Assembly: GCA_033964015.1 (NCBI GenBank)
Contig: CM066923.1
Coordinates: forward strand, 5,255,478-5,319,477
Length of the DNA: 64,000 bases
DNA from: Scolanthus callimorphus
Taxonomy: Eukaryota > Cnidaria > Anthozoa > Actiniaria > Edwardsiidae
Reading direction: 5' to 3'
In this document: piece by piece, positions 29,825 to 42,300 of the stretch
Layout: every line of letters starts with the position of its first letter
Numbering within the stretch: the first letter of the stretch is position 1
The notes under the pieces: model-generated
The model's database searches: none
Seen by the model: only the letters and a program-made list of their open reading frames with translations
What the model was told of the DNA's origin: nothing
Made by a program: the position numbers and the translations under genes

Positions 29825-30860
29825 TTAAACGGCCCGTCGATTCCAGATGCTTCTGGGTCATTTTCAAGATGGCGGATCAGTTGATTACTCAGGGTGACCG
29901 CGCGGAAGAAACATACGAGCCCGATATGATTGACTGAGCTGACAGTCAGTGATTGGGAATGGAAATGTTGGATTTCTTCCAGTTATTTCAAGTCGAAGAG
30001 AATATAACCGCAGCGTGAGTGTACGACTTGAGAGCTGATGACAGAGCTGTTGCGTGACAAGGTACCGCGTCACATGTGCTAGTAATGGCGTCGTGAAAGA
30101 ATGAGGGAAGCATGGTGGGCAAAACATCCTACACCTTGGTAGAGGAATGCTAGGACAGCAACGAGAAGTCAAAGGGGTTCTGCTGTTTGACAAGAAGTTT
30201 AAGTATTGAACGTTCGATTGCTAAACGTTCGACTGTCAAGAAGACTTTTCGGTTGTGTTCGATTGTACTCCCATATATTGACTATACGGGGATAATCCGC
30301 TGAACAGGGCAGGATTTTTGAGCTTCTGGCGCGGGTTGTTCAAAGGTGGATTAAATTTAAACGAGGTTTAGTTCTGAACAAAACCATCGAGTCACCATGG
30401 TAATCAATCCTGGATTAGTGCTAAACCACTTGCGAGCAACCGGACCCTGGTCATAAACAGGGTATACATTTTCCGGATTTTCTAGTCTGTTGTTGTGAAA
30501 AACAGGGTATGGCGATTTTTCAAAATGTCGAGTTTCATGTGATGGCAAGGGCATTCATTTTCTGATATTCTGTTTTCTTCTTCAAAAAACAGGGTCACAT
30601 TACTTTTTACGAGCTCGAGCGGAAAACTCCTACCCAAGTTTGGGTGAAGTATCCCCCTTCCCTCAAGAAGGATCGAAACCAATCGTTTGGTTGCAGAACG
30701 TTCGATTAACTACGCCAGGACAGATGTTACCAGTAGTAAATCGGTGTTTTCTCCATAAGCGTCATCAAGTTTTGTTTTCTGTCTTCATTTACTTGGTTTG
30801 TTTTCCCAATGAGGTTGTTTTTAGCCTGCGAGCCGGCTCACCGGTGTTTTGTTTTTCGTT

Positions 30861-30926
30861 GATTTTTTTTTTGGGCGCGCGGGATTCCTATGTAGCGACA
30901 CAGGAATCCCGCGCGCCCAAAAAATC
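30861..30926. repeat. Perfect foldback, ~30-bp arms
   Basis: GGGCGCGCGGGATTCCTATG and GACACAGGAATCCCGCGCGC, flanked by T-rich and A-rich ends, form a long hairpin. A related piece (GACACAGGAATCCCTC) is near 3147-3163. Confidence 0.88.
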
Positions 30927-31162
30927 AAATATCCGACCTCTTGGGTTTTCCTGATGTAACTTGATATGACGTACAGAGTCATGCGGTGCACCAGCAAAGT
31001 CTATGTAACACAATCCAAGTAAAGGTCAGTAGCGCTAAGAAATTTGTTTAGAAATCTTGCAAAAATGTAGTAGCCTGCTAGGCAGGCGTTGAGGTTGTTT
31101 TGGAGCCGATGTTTTCATCGCAAAAATCCCGAAGTTCGAAGTCGCGGGCGCCATCTTGGATT

Positions 31163-31320
31163 GGCTAACGTCGTGTTACATCTTGTTGCCCGCCAATTCA
31201 GATTATGTGATGATTCCTTTGGGTGGTTACAATTATTTTCTCACTCGACCGAGTGCACGAGTCAGTGCAGAACTAGCAAAAGTATCCACCCAAAGGAATC
31301 ATCACATGATATGATCTGAA
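31163..31320. mobile_element. Foldback MITE family 2, copy 2 (right end truncated)
   Basis: GCCAATTCAGATTATGTGAT and ATTCCTTTGGGTGG mirror CCACCCAAAGGAATCATCAC and ATGATATGATCTGAA. It shares CTCGACCGAGTGCACGAG-type sequence with 26358-26567. Confidence 0.8.
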
Positions 31321-31646
31321 GAGACTGATACTGTCTTCGCTTGATTAATCACGGCCAAACCATGGTCGGTTTTTCTCAATGGAATTCAAAATATCCGAGC
31401 AACAAACACAAACATGAACACTTCGCGCTTCCTTTAAATTTCTAAAGATCTCCGCGCACCTGATGCTCCTCTTATAAGCTCAGATCGAACCACGACCTTT
31501 GGTCTTGTATCTCAATTCCGGCTATAGATACGTACTAAAACTAAAATCCGCGCAACTTGAGCTCCGGTCAACGACCACGCAGCTGCCAAGAACAAGCAGA
31601 ATCAGGCCTCGAAGACTTTATTTCCTCTCAAATTGTGCTTGAGGTA

Positions 31647-34600
31647 ATGGAGAAATTCCAAGTCTTACTCGCAGCGCTTCTGGTCTCCTCCTGTGGGGCT
31701 TCGAAGCCAAATATCTTATTTGTTGTCGTGGACGATCTTGGTTGGAGTGATGTCGGCTATCACAACATAACGAAACTGAAGACGCCGAATATTGACCGGC
31801 TTGCTACAGAGGGAGTTATACTGGAGAATTATTACGTACAACCGATTTGTTCTCCGACTAGGAGCGCGCTACTAACGGGCAGATATCCCATACATACAGG
31901 TTAGTCAGAAGTTAGTTATAAGAAGTTGCGAAAGGATTGTATAAAACTCCAATGAAATGCCGGGCTCCCGCACGAAATTTACATACACAGACTTCACATA
32001 CTTTGAAAATATTACTATATAGAGGATATTACACGGTGGCGCGAAGATATGAGTTTTATTTTTGAGTGGCAAGAACAATATTTTTTTATAATAGTTTTTG
32101 ACACGAGAAAATAAAACGAGAAAATATCTTCAAGCCACCGTGTAATTTTCTTTTTATTATATAGACAAACCAGAAAAAATATTCCAAATTGGTTTCCAAG
32201 CACTTTTGTTTTGATCGATATCCTCACTAGTATCCTCACTAGTGTGGATATGGAAAATATGTCTCTCAGATCCCGGATGTACCTTCGTGTGAGATCTACG
32301 ATTGGCGCATTTCCCAGTAAAACACTCGTGTCTTTATAATAAATTATTCTTTATAACGTAACTACAATACAACGCACGCTATGACTGGCTAAAAACTGTC
32401 TATTTCACTGATATAGAGTGATAAAAACATTACCACTGTATGCATTGCTAGGCGACCTCAAAATTCAATTTGGCGATTGGCGATTTTTAGCTGTCAATCA
32501 AACTAAATCGCTGATTGCCAATCAACCAAAATGGTTCTAAGCTATCCTTTGGCTTCCTTGCCTCGAATGATTAACTTTCTGGTTCAAGGAAATTGACATT
32601 ACAGTTTTCTTTTCTTCAATTGCAACAGTGAATTTTGAGCATACGGTGGTGTTTTCTTTGATTTGAAAGTGATTTTCATCAGGATTTCCAAGAGGGGTGC
32701 AAATAAGGGGTGTCTGAAAACCGCAAAACCGCGAGAAAAATATAACAAAACCGCATCAAAATTTTCTTAAAAACCGAAACTGCATAGAAAATGTGCAGAA
32801 ATAAGTGATACCATGTTTCAAATCCACGTAAACATGATTCTTCGACATTATAGATGAATTATTATTATTATTATAGATGAATTATAACAGAAAATTACGC
32901 TAGGCTTTTTATGCATCACAAAACTGTAAGTTATCGAAAATCGCAAACCGCTTAGCTTGATATAACCGTGAACTCGTGAATCCCGAACGTTTTGGCGAAA
33001 GAAACCTTGAGACCGCGCCTAAAAAATGGCAAAACCTCCAACCCCCTTACATCTCGAAGTAGCTTTGCCTCGTTTTTTCAACACACTTTACTGCTTCGTG
33101 TTTGAGAATCCCGATGAAACACGCTGTCTCGTGTTTGATATATTAGGTGTTAACACTTTTAAACCAATAGGAATGCAAAGAGGAGTGATTCCTGCGCAAG
33201 AACCTTACGGACTTCCCCTGGATTTCAGTTTGCTGCCACAGAAATTGAAAGAAGCGGGTAAGATGTGTTTGCTGTCAATATCTGCATCAAAACGGGCACC
33301 ACAGGAAAACCACTGTCTCAATTGTTGTATTGTTATTACACCCCTCCGTAACAGACCCAGTGGAACCCGACCCAGTGAAAATTTTTGCCTTACCCAGTGA
33401 ATGTTTTGCCTCCCAAGTACCCAGTGAACGAGTTTCTCCAAAGTGACCCAGGCATATTTTTACTTTCCCAGTGTGACATTTCAAAACCTGGTAGTGAAAC
33501 ATTTGCTAACCCACTGGCGTTTCACTGAAAAACCCAGCGAAATTTCAGGTTCCACTGGGTATGTTACAGAGGGGTGTGTTATTGCGAGATTATGAGAATG
33601 TAACCTCGACAAACTCTTTTACAAAATTTCAAAGATGGAATATATTCTGGTATTCTTGTTGCATTGGGTGATCAATTATTCCTGAACTTTTACTTGCTTT
33701 TTCTCTTCTCTAAATGGCCCGTAAAAATCCACATAAAAGTTGGTTATTCGTGTTTGCCACCGTGCTTGCTTGGTCGTAATAAACCTGGCCAGCACACCTT
33801 GGCTCCGCATTGACTTACCAATCATTTTTCCTCTCGCAGGGTACTCCACGCACATGGTTGGCAAGTGGCACTTGGGGTTTTACGAGTGGGAGTACACCCC
33901 AACTTACCGGGGATTTGACACCTTCTACGGATTCTACAATGGAGCGGAAGATCACTGGACTCACAAAGATTTCGGCATTCTAGACCTCCGCGATCAAAAG
34001 ACCCCAGTCACGGATAAAACCAATCAATATTCGGCGCATATATTCTCTGAGGTGAGATTTCTCGCCCTGCACAGCAAAAATGCAACAGCCCATTTTCTCA
34101 TATTTTGGTAGAACTATTCTACTTGTCATCCCACTCCGTTCACCCCACTCCTAATAGTTTTGGAACAAATACAATGAGAGAATGGAGATCGAGAAATCCT
34201 GTATAGGCTGATGAATTGTCCCGTGTTAAAATAAAGATTATCTAACTATTTATCTGCTAACTGGCAAAGCTCGTTTTGTATACGCTCTCCAAGTACGTCC
34301 TTAACTAAAATAACTACATTTTAATTTCTGTTATAAATGTGTGCAGCATGATCACGCTGTTCATAAAAGAGCCTGTGTCAGCCACACCTTTGTTATTGTT
34401 TTCGTTCGTTCGCCATTAGAAGACGAATTGCGTGTAGAAATCTCTAAATCAACATCTAAAAGCAAAGTTTCAGATTTGATTTACCAAATTCAATCGAGAA
34501 AATTGCTCTATACTATCTAAATCAGCCGATGGAAATGGATGCTTTCTCCCACTTGGTATGTTGCTATGCTGTCAAAATGGCGGCTGACACAGGCTCTTTA

Positions 34601-37600
34601 AACTCTGTAAACATAAAAAAAACCGTTTCTACTCGTGCGTAACGCGGGTTACCTGTGTAGTTTTTTCGAGGCCCTTGGAGGGCAAAACACATATGGTGCC
34701 CTACACGAGTTACGCTTCTCTCTAAAACTGCACGTTTTGGAGACGTTTTCGCCGATTTAACGTGGCGAACAAGCGAGAAATGCGTTTGGAATTCCAAATA
34801 TGATTAGAGAATAAAACTCCTATATCAGAACATGACGCATTTCAACGGGAACTTAATAGATGATATGCTGTTCTTACTTTCTTTAGAGGGCAGAACAAGT
34901 GATCGCTAGTCATGACTCCACCAAACCAATGTTCCTATATCTACCATTCCAATGTGTACACGGGCCTGCGCAAGCACCGGCAAAATTCACAGATATGTAC
35001 AAATACATTAAAAACCCCAAAAGGCGAGAATATGCCGGCATGGTCACTGTCGTGGACGAGGCTATTGGAAATGTGACAGCTGCACTGCAAAAGAAAGGGT
35101 ATAGAGCAACTTGATACCAGGCGTTTTAAGCGGGCTTCCTGTGACGCAATTTTCCCTTTCGTAAACCATCGTTGCCTTTTGGACGGCACACGTTTAGTTT
35201 CGTTGTCTCAGTAAAGGTAAAAGGAAAAAAATCGTATATCAATTCCACCCTGTTTATGAGAACCCTAACCCTAACCGGTTACTAATCCAAACCCTAACCA
35301 GTGTGCTACGAGTGAATTCGCTGGGTTGGAGGTGCTTTTTAATTGGATTTGTACTATCTTTCATTAGGATCTATAGAACGAAGCTATATATATGATAATT
35401 ACTAACTGTCCCAAGGGATCAGAAATGGCAACGACCTTTCTGAAAAGGCATCGACCGTTCAGAGAAATGGCAACGACCGTTCTAAAAGGCAACGATGGTT
35501 TACGAAAGGGAAACTAGCTCCTGTGATATGCAGGCCATATGATGTCATCCAAGAGCCTGCTCGACCCGGGCCTTGGTCTTCACTCGGCTAATCACCTACC
35601 ACAGGGAGCCCCGCTCAGACCTCCAGGGACTAGGCTGGGTTGGAAGAGTAGACACCTTTAGCGCTTTGTAATTTCGTGAATGCGCATGTGCAGTTCTTAG
35701 ATTTGCGCACAAAAAAAAATTATACGCATTAGCCAGAGGTCGAACTTCAGGGACGCATTATCCCATCTTGCAATCACACCCAAGCACTGTTTCTTTTTTT
35801 TTTTTTCAGAATTTGGGACAACACCTTGATGATCTTCACTACAGATAACGGTGGGATTCCCCCATACGGTGGCTATAACTGGCCCCTCAGGGGGTGCAAG
35901 ACAACACTGTGGGAGGGAGGGATAAGAGGAGCTGGTTTTGTCCATGGCAAAATGTTAAAGTCCAAGGGCAGGCGATGTCGTGAGTTATTACATGTGACGG
36001 ACTGGTATCCGACCATACTCGGATTAGCGGGTGAGTCCTAAATGAACTGTTATCTATCTAATAATGGCACATGAAAATAAATTCTCTGGATTCTGATAGG
36101 CTGAGAGCAGTGCAGTTTTTAGGTAACAAAGTGCCAAAAAAGGTAAAAAAAGTGCAAAAATGGTTAACAAAATGCAAATTTTCTTTGGAAATGCTAAAAT
36201 ATTTTGATAACACAGAGCTATATTATGGAAACTTTGGTTTTTGTTCATGCTCAAATTCTGTCAGGTTTTGGTCCAGATTTCAAGCAAGGAAAATGCGTGC
36301 GGCTTGTTCAGTTTGTTAGCAGATTTGTGAATGACTCCTTAGAAATTTTTTCATGTGTATTATTAAAAGGAAAATCATACGACTTTTCTCGTTCATTACA
36401 CTTGTGGGTTTTTCAAACAGCTCAAGTTGCACTCGACTGTGGCTCGTGCAATTTTGATACTTTTTGAAAAACCCACTCGTGCAAAAAAAATTCCAAATTG
36501 AACTCGACGTCGTATGATTTCCTATACTAATTCGAATTAATTATCGATTAATAGCTCACTCATGGTGTTACAGATGCAGATTTTTTCAAACTACCTAAGA
36601 GTTTAGTAGGATTATTTGTGAACATATTTGTGTTGTTTCTAGGCCATGACGAAGTTAATGATGTCTCCCCCCTTGATGGCTTGAACGTCTGGGACACTAT
36701 TTCAAAGGGAGCACCCTCCCCCCGAGAGGAGATACTACACAACATTGACCCCCCTGGTCAGGAGCTGACACAATACAGCGAGTACCAGTACCCCCTTTCC
36801 CTATAGACGGAGATGGGATAGCACTTATGTCAGGACACATGAAACTCCATATGAACGTGCCCAACTTTACTTGGTACAAACCGCCAGAACTGGGAGGAGA
36901 AAGTATCGATATGTCAAATGAAGAGCTGTATGCCATTACAATGGTAAGCTATAATATCATCTTCAATATCTCATATATTCAAATCCTTAGCGTCTGTAAG
37001 AGGAACGATTCTGATTGGCTGTTTTTTCCCGCCACTTTTGGAGCGCGGCGTGCAACACAGGAGGCCCGCAAATAAATATTTTGCTGAGCTGCGAGCTTGA
37101 AGATTGCCGAGTGTTCCTTCCACTTCTTTTCTGTGAGCAAATTTCAGGAAGAAAATAATTTGAATCTGTTTCGGGTAACGGGTTATTTTTTGGTCATTTT
37201 TGAAGGGGCTATGTTACGGTTGTTTTCATGAAAATGTTATAAAAGCAAGTAATCTACATAAACAGTTCAGAATCCTGTATCCTAGAAAGATGAAACCTCT
37301 ATTGGCTTTATTTTAGCATCTTTTGAAAGGTTTCCGTGCAAGTAGGAACTCGTCTTAGTCCTGTTAAGAAATCTTAACGACAACCTAGAAAAATTAGTTT
37401 CAAAGTTTTTATAATATAGGATTTGTATAAAATTTCACTGATATCAGGGGCAAATTGCCCCTGCTGATATGTAACTTTCCTATTATATGTAATTTTCCAT
37501 CCAGGCGGTGAACCTTTTTCCATCATTTCCTGGCGGGACAAAGCCAAGTTAATGCTTAAATGTTGTTCTTTCCAAAACAAACAAAATCAAGCCAAGAGAT

Positions 37601-38037
37601 TTCCAACTTTTGAATAACTGGATTTTTGGCCAATTTGTCAAGTATCAAACTCAGGCAAAACCTCTCTTTTAAAAAATGTTTTAAAACATGTTTGTCTTGC
37701 CGCGATAATTGCCCCATTGACATCACGTCTCTTGTCATAAACCGAAGAAGCATTTCTTATAACGCGCTTCATTCTCCAGGACAGAATCGAAGTTGCGCTC
37801 TACAACATTACCGCTGATCCAGAGGAACGACTTGACCTGAGCAGCAAATACCCGGATGTGGTTGCTAGGTTACGCAAGAGGGTGGAATATTACTGGAACA
37901 GTACCGTGCCGTCGGTTAAAAAGCCTGCCGATCCCGTTGCCTACAAAACCGCCAAGAAAAATGGCTACTGGGGACCATGGAGAAGTTCTGATCAAACGCT
38001 CGAAGGACTCGATGACAAAATAAATGAGATAATTTAG
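31647..38037 (+). CDS. Arylsulfatase B-like gene B, seven exons, one frameshift in exon 6
   Basis: Exons: 31647-31899, 33171-33257, 33840-34051, 34887-35098, 35810-36030, 36643-36943, 37780-38037 (TAG). About 514 residues when exon 6 is corrected. The start was chosen for its signal peptide ([19 protein letters not shown]) directly before [18 protein letters not shown]; an upstream TTG-initiated extension has no such peptide. Motifs: [11 protein letters not shown] (formylglycine site), [34 protein letters not shown]. Exon 6 reads YPLSL and stops at 36806, but [16 protein letters not shown] follows in the next frame; one more C in C36791-C36795 restores it and the phase into exon 7. The C-terminus is polar (about 20 residues after WGPW). 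It is convergent with gene C. Confidence 0.94.
33336..33580. mobile_element. MITE with TIR ACACCCCTCYGTAACA
   Basis: Left ACACCCCTCCGTAACAGACC, right GGTATGTTACAGAGGGGTGT, inside these CCAGTGGAACC and GGTTCCACTGG. The interior repeats CCCAGTGAA. It is in sulfatase B intron 2. Confidence 0.85.
34368..34601 (+). mobile_element. TTAA-type MITE family 1, copy 4
   Basis: Starts AAAGAGCCTGTGTCAGCC and ends GGCTGACACAGGCTCTTTAA. It is in sulfatase B intron 3. Confidence 0.85.
35130..35530. mobile_element. Foldback element with ~45-bp arms
   Basis: TTTCCCTTTCGTAAACCATC and GTTGCCTTTT mirror AAAAGGCAACGATGGTTTAC and GAAAGGGAAA. A short CCCTAACCCTAACC run at ~35262 is inside. It begins ~30 nt after sulfatase B exon 4. 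Confidence 0.75.
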
Positions 38038-39335
38038 GAAATTCAAGTGCACATGAATAGTAAGTTTTATCATTCCAGTAATGTTCCAGTATTATTATTA
38101 TTATTATTATTCAAAATGTTCAATTGATGTTACTGCTGTAGTGTTTTGTTAGGCGTTTCTTGGGGAAAACTAACAATAGCTTTATTGAGCTCGTTGGGAA
38201 TCAGAAAAACAAAATGGCGGCTACAGTCCTGTCGACTGCCGCTAGGAATCATGGATGGCACAGGGTGCCCATAGAAGATGTTACAACTGGATGCAGTACA
38301 CGCTGTTTTTTTATACAGAAAATCCGGATCTAGCGAGTGACCGCCATCTTGGAGGCGCGAAAAATGGTCTTTGGCGAGCGACAAAACAAGGGCTCTCTTT
38401 TTCGCTCGCCTCAGACCATTTTTTGCCCGCCTAAGATAGCGGCTGCTGAATTTGTTTCTCATGAGTACCGGTTAGAGAAACAAACCCGATTGGTGATTGT
38501 GGGATCCCTCCAGATAAAATGCAGGTAATAGAGTGCGCGGGTGAGTCTGGCTTTGACAGCACATAGACACGAGAGGTAGAGTACCTCGATTTATGATGCA
38601 TGTTTTTGCAGGCATCTTTCACATAGAAATACAAAATACAGAGCTGCTTGGGTTACCGTAGGCCGTAGGTAGACAAGCAATTCACGAGTGGACGACTGAG
38701 GAGAATGCTACTCTATTTCGCCTTATTTAGACACAATAAAACCATGCAAATAACCTGATATTTAAAGTCTTTATTATTTGAGGTGTCCGAATTTGGCTGG
38801 ACATCCCTGCCCACGCTCGCCCACTAGGGCCTTCCTACTATAAAATGGCTTCTTTTTATCAAGTTGTATTAGATTTTAGATCACCAATTTAGATTTTAGA
38901 TTTTGAACCTACCAATAATAGGTGATTCTAGAGCGAGGACATGTTGACCTATACTCAGCAAGCCCCATGTATCCCAGCATCATATGGTGTTGGGTATCCC
39001 CACACCTACAGCCACTGGAATGTCTATACGCTACTATTCTCACTGGTCCAATTAGTGTGAATATAAGGAATGCTTTCATTGGCATAACAGCTATTTGCTC
39101 TTTCATCTCGGAGCAAGGGCGTCCCTACCGTCCGGCTACCCCCTTGGCATGTGTTTGTTTCGTCGTGCTCCCGAGCCCTGGCGACGCCCTTCGCTTTTCC
39201 CACCCACCCACCCTCAGCTTCGTCTTTCGCGCAATCTTTAGGCTCGCCATGTCTCCTTGCCATAACTTATGTTAGCACAATGGGAACAGCGAGAATATAT
39301 AACTATTAATATTAATATTTTCATGGACCATCAGG
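38038..39335. other. Convergent spacer between sulfatases B and C
   Basis: 1.3 kb holding both 3' ends. An ATT tract (38093-38110) and two opposed AATAAA motifs near 38735-38775 are seen. A 117-codon open frame at 38922-39275 has no recognisable product and I do not call it. Confidence 0.5.
38735..38740 (+). terminator. Candidate poly(A) signal for gene B
   Basis: AATAAA about 700 nt after the gene B stop, in the 1.3-kb spacer between convergent genes B and C. A minus-strand AATAAA sits nearby at 38770-38775 and could serve gene C, about 560 nt past its stop. Both are short motifs in AT-rich DNA, so support is weak. Confidence 0.25.
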
Positions 39336-42300
39336 CTAAATAAAACTCACGATTAAAACGGACAAGACGATTACACAAATATTAATAACTTTGGAATTGC
39401 TTCGGTTTGAGCTCCTCCACGGCCCCCAGTAGCCTTTTTTCTTGGCGGTTTCGTACGCCAAGGGATCAGCAGGCTTTTTGACCGACGGCTTTGTACTGTC
39501 CCAGTAATAATCCACCCTCTTGCGTAACTTAGCAACCACATCCGGGTATTTGGTGCTCAGGTCGTGCCGTTCCTCGGGGTCAGCGGTGATGTTGTAGAGC
39601 GCGACGGCGATTCTCCCCTAGAGTTAGAGAAAATGTGAGAACGTTCGACTCTAAAAGAAAAGAAAACTTAAGGAGAAAAATATCTAATATCGCGGTTCTT
39701 CTTCACAATAATCATTTTTTAATTCAGTTTCATGGCAACGTCCACACACTCCGCCGAAAGGTTTTCGACACAGGGGAAGATTTGGGGAAGATTTGTTTAT
39801 CCCGCATAGTAACTCAATGGTTTAAACCACATTCGTCTGAATTTCCAACCGTCTTTTCTCCCTACACCCACCCAAGCATCGAAACAGCGCTGGAGTGTGT
39901 GAATATAAGTATGGTCTGTAAGTACTTTTCCTCATATCATAGTGAAATAAACAGGAAAATGTACCTAAACTTGCAGATACTCGAGAAATATGATTCTCTT
40001 GGTCGCCATTTTGTTTTTACCCCCGCCGAGGGGCCTGAGACACGTTTTGAACACCACAGGCAACCCGCGCGGATTTGCCATAACAACGACAGCACTTTCT
40101 TGATATGCACACATTTAATACTTACAACTGAGCTGTTCAATGACTTGTTTGACCAAACGATGGCCCCTCCTAATTCCGGTGGTTGAAACCAAGGGAAGTC
40201 CAGGACTTCCATCATTAGTTTCATGTGTCCTGAGCGAAGAGCTATCCCTTCTCCAGGGGGGATAAAACTCCACGGCAACCAGTCGGGTTGCTCATCAGGA
40301 GTGTTAATGTTGTGTAGAATTTCCTCCCGAGGGGAGGGGGCACCTTCAGATATGGTGTCCCAGATGTTCATTCCGTCTAGAGGGGGAGTGATGCTTGACA
40401 CGTCCAACATCCCTGACATAAATAAACGAGCTATTTGTTAGTTGGATAGTAGATTAGTTTTGGAGGTATAAGGAGGTAGGCAGGGCGTTGATATACTAAC
40501 AGATATTAACGAATTAGGAATATAAATGGCGCAGTGTGTGTAGTGCACATCGCACACAGTCCAGGGTTTCGAAACCCGCACCGACCAACTAAGACCAACC
40601 GTATCGACTTTCCTCTGTTAGTAGCTTGCTTTTAGCTTTAAATTCCTTTCAAATGGAGCTTTGATAGAAATTGCTGTCGCTTTACACGAATGCGTACGGG
40701 CTGCCTGTGTTCTTTGACTCCTCACCAGGCTGTATGACCGAGGAAAAACCAAAATGGCGACCAAGAGAACGATGTTTCTCATCTGCTAGTTCTGTTGATT
40801 TTTCGTGTTTTTTTTTTTTTCGCTAAGATTTGAGTGGGAATACTTACAGAACTTCCAAGTAAGGTAAAGCAGTGGTGTAGTATAAAGCAGATTTCGTATC
40901 ACTGAAATTTACCGCGACACGGCGCGGTACTGTCGCGGTGGCGGTACGGAACCTGGCCTGCTGTAGATACCGAATGAAATCGCGTAGTCGCGGTACGGTC
41001 ACGGCGCGGCACAACTTTGTCGCGACACTTTTCACAGTCATACGAAATCTGCTCTATTTGTATCTGTAAATTTTAACATATTCTACCATGTTGTATGTAT
41101 GTAAACGAGGGCCTAAACTTTCCTTGCAAGTTTATTTTGCAACGTCGGCAAGTTGACAGCCTGTTTTTGGCGTATGTACTCACCCGCTAATCCGAGTATC
41201 GTCGGGTACCAGTCGGTAACATGGAGTAACTCACGACACCGCCGCCCCTTGTTCTGTATCATCTTACCATGGACAAATCCAACCCCTCTCACCCCTCCCT
41301 CCCACAGCGAGAGCTTGGACCCCCTGAGGGGCCAGTTATAGCCGCCGAAGATTGGCACACCTCCGTTGTCAGTAGAGAAGATAATCAAGGTGTTGTTCCA
41401 TAGTCTAGGGGTGACATAGCATAAGAAATGTACGAAAAGTTATTATTTAATTAATTGTTTGTTGTCTTTTGTTTGATTATTTAACCATTTTGTTTTCTGT
41501 TTCCTTGGTATGTAGGCACCTATTTCAGAGAAGGATGCTCTGTCACACATGGTCTGTTGTAACCCAACTTACCAGTGGACTAGTTATGCGAATAGGTACC
41601 CAATGGGTACATGAGAGCATGAGTATTTTTAATTTAACACAGCATCGTATCTTTGCCTGTTTTTTTTTGTACAAGTTTAGATGCGTTGTCATTGTTACAG
41701 CTCGCAATAGTCAGAGTAAAAAATAACCCTTAGATTGTACGGGTATATCGATGAATAATCGTCATTTTTGCTGATTGCACTTTCAATGTTTCAAGACTTG
41801 GTTGAGTCCCGTGCGGGCTAGCTGTGGAATATGTAGCGTGGTTACAGAGCCAAAAATAATGGTTGACAGATCGAGAACTCGAGTCGCTGTTCTTCTTGCT
41901 AGTTTTCATTCAAAATTTCTTGGCCCTTTCCGCTGAAATTCTTATCAAAGTGGATCTTCTGTCACCACTTCACAAGGTAAATGATTTTAATGATGGTCTA
42001 GGTCGTGGGGTGTTGAAATTCGACAAGTTTCGTCGGAGCATAATTGTTTGTTGCGAAACCTACCCTTTGTTCTTTAGCGTAGCGGTAACATTGCCAATAG
42101 CTTCATCCACAGCGCTAACCATACCAGCATGAACTCGCCGAGTGTCATTCTTAATGTCCTTGTACATGTCTACGAACCGGGCTGGGGCTTGAACTGGTTC
42201 GTGCACGTTCAAGAATGGTAGATACAAGAACATTGGTTTAGAGGTGTTTTGGGCCTCGATTACTTGCTTTGCCCTCTGAGAATATAAACAATTTAAGTGA

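Larger units (their letters stand above)
29825..31646. other. Spacer between sulfatases A and B
   Basis: 1.8 kb without a recognisable gene. It holds a perfect palindromic element (30861-30926) and a MITE family 2 copy (31163-31320). Promoter elements of gene B could not be identified. Confidence 0.6.

Noticed and set aside
35262..35300. Telomere-like CCCTAACCCTAACC
   Set aside because: Only two or three units inside a foldback element, so not evidence of a chromosome end.
25010..38037. Calling genes A and B pseudogenes
   Set aside because: Each has one homopolymer base loss while all splice sites, active-site motifs and other exons are intact. Sequence error is the more likely cause.
38922..39275. 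117-codon open frame between convergent genes B and C
   Set aside because: No recognisable motif, and overlapping frames on the other strand are as long.
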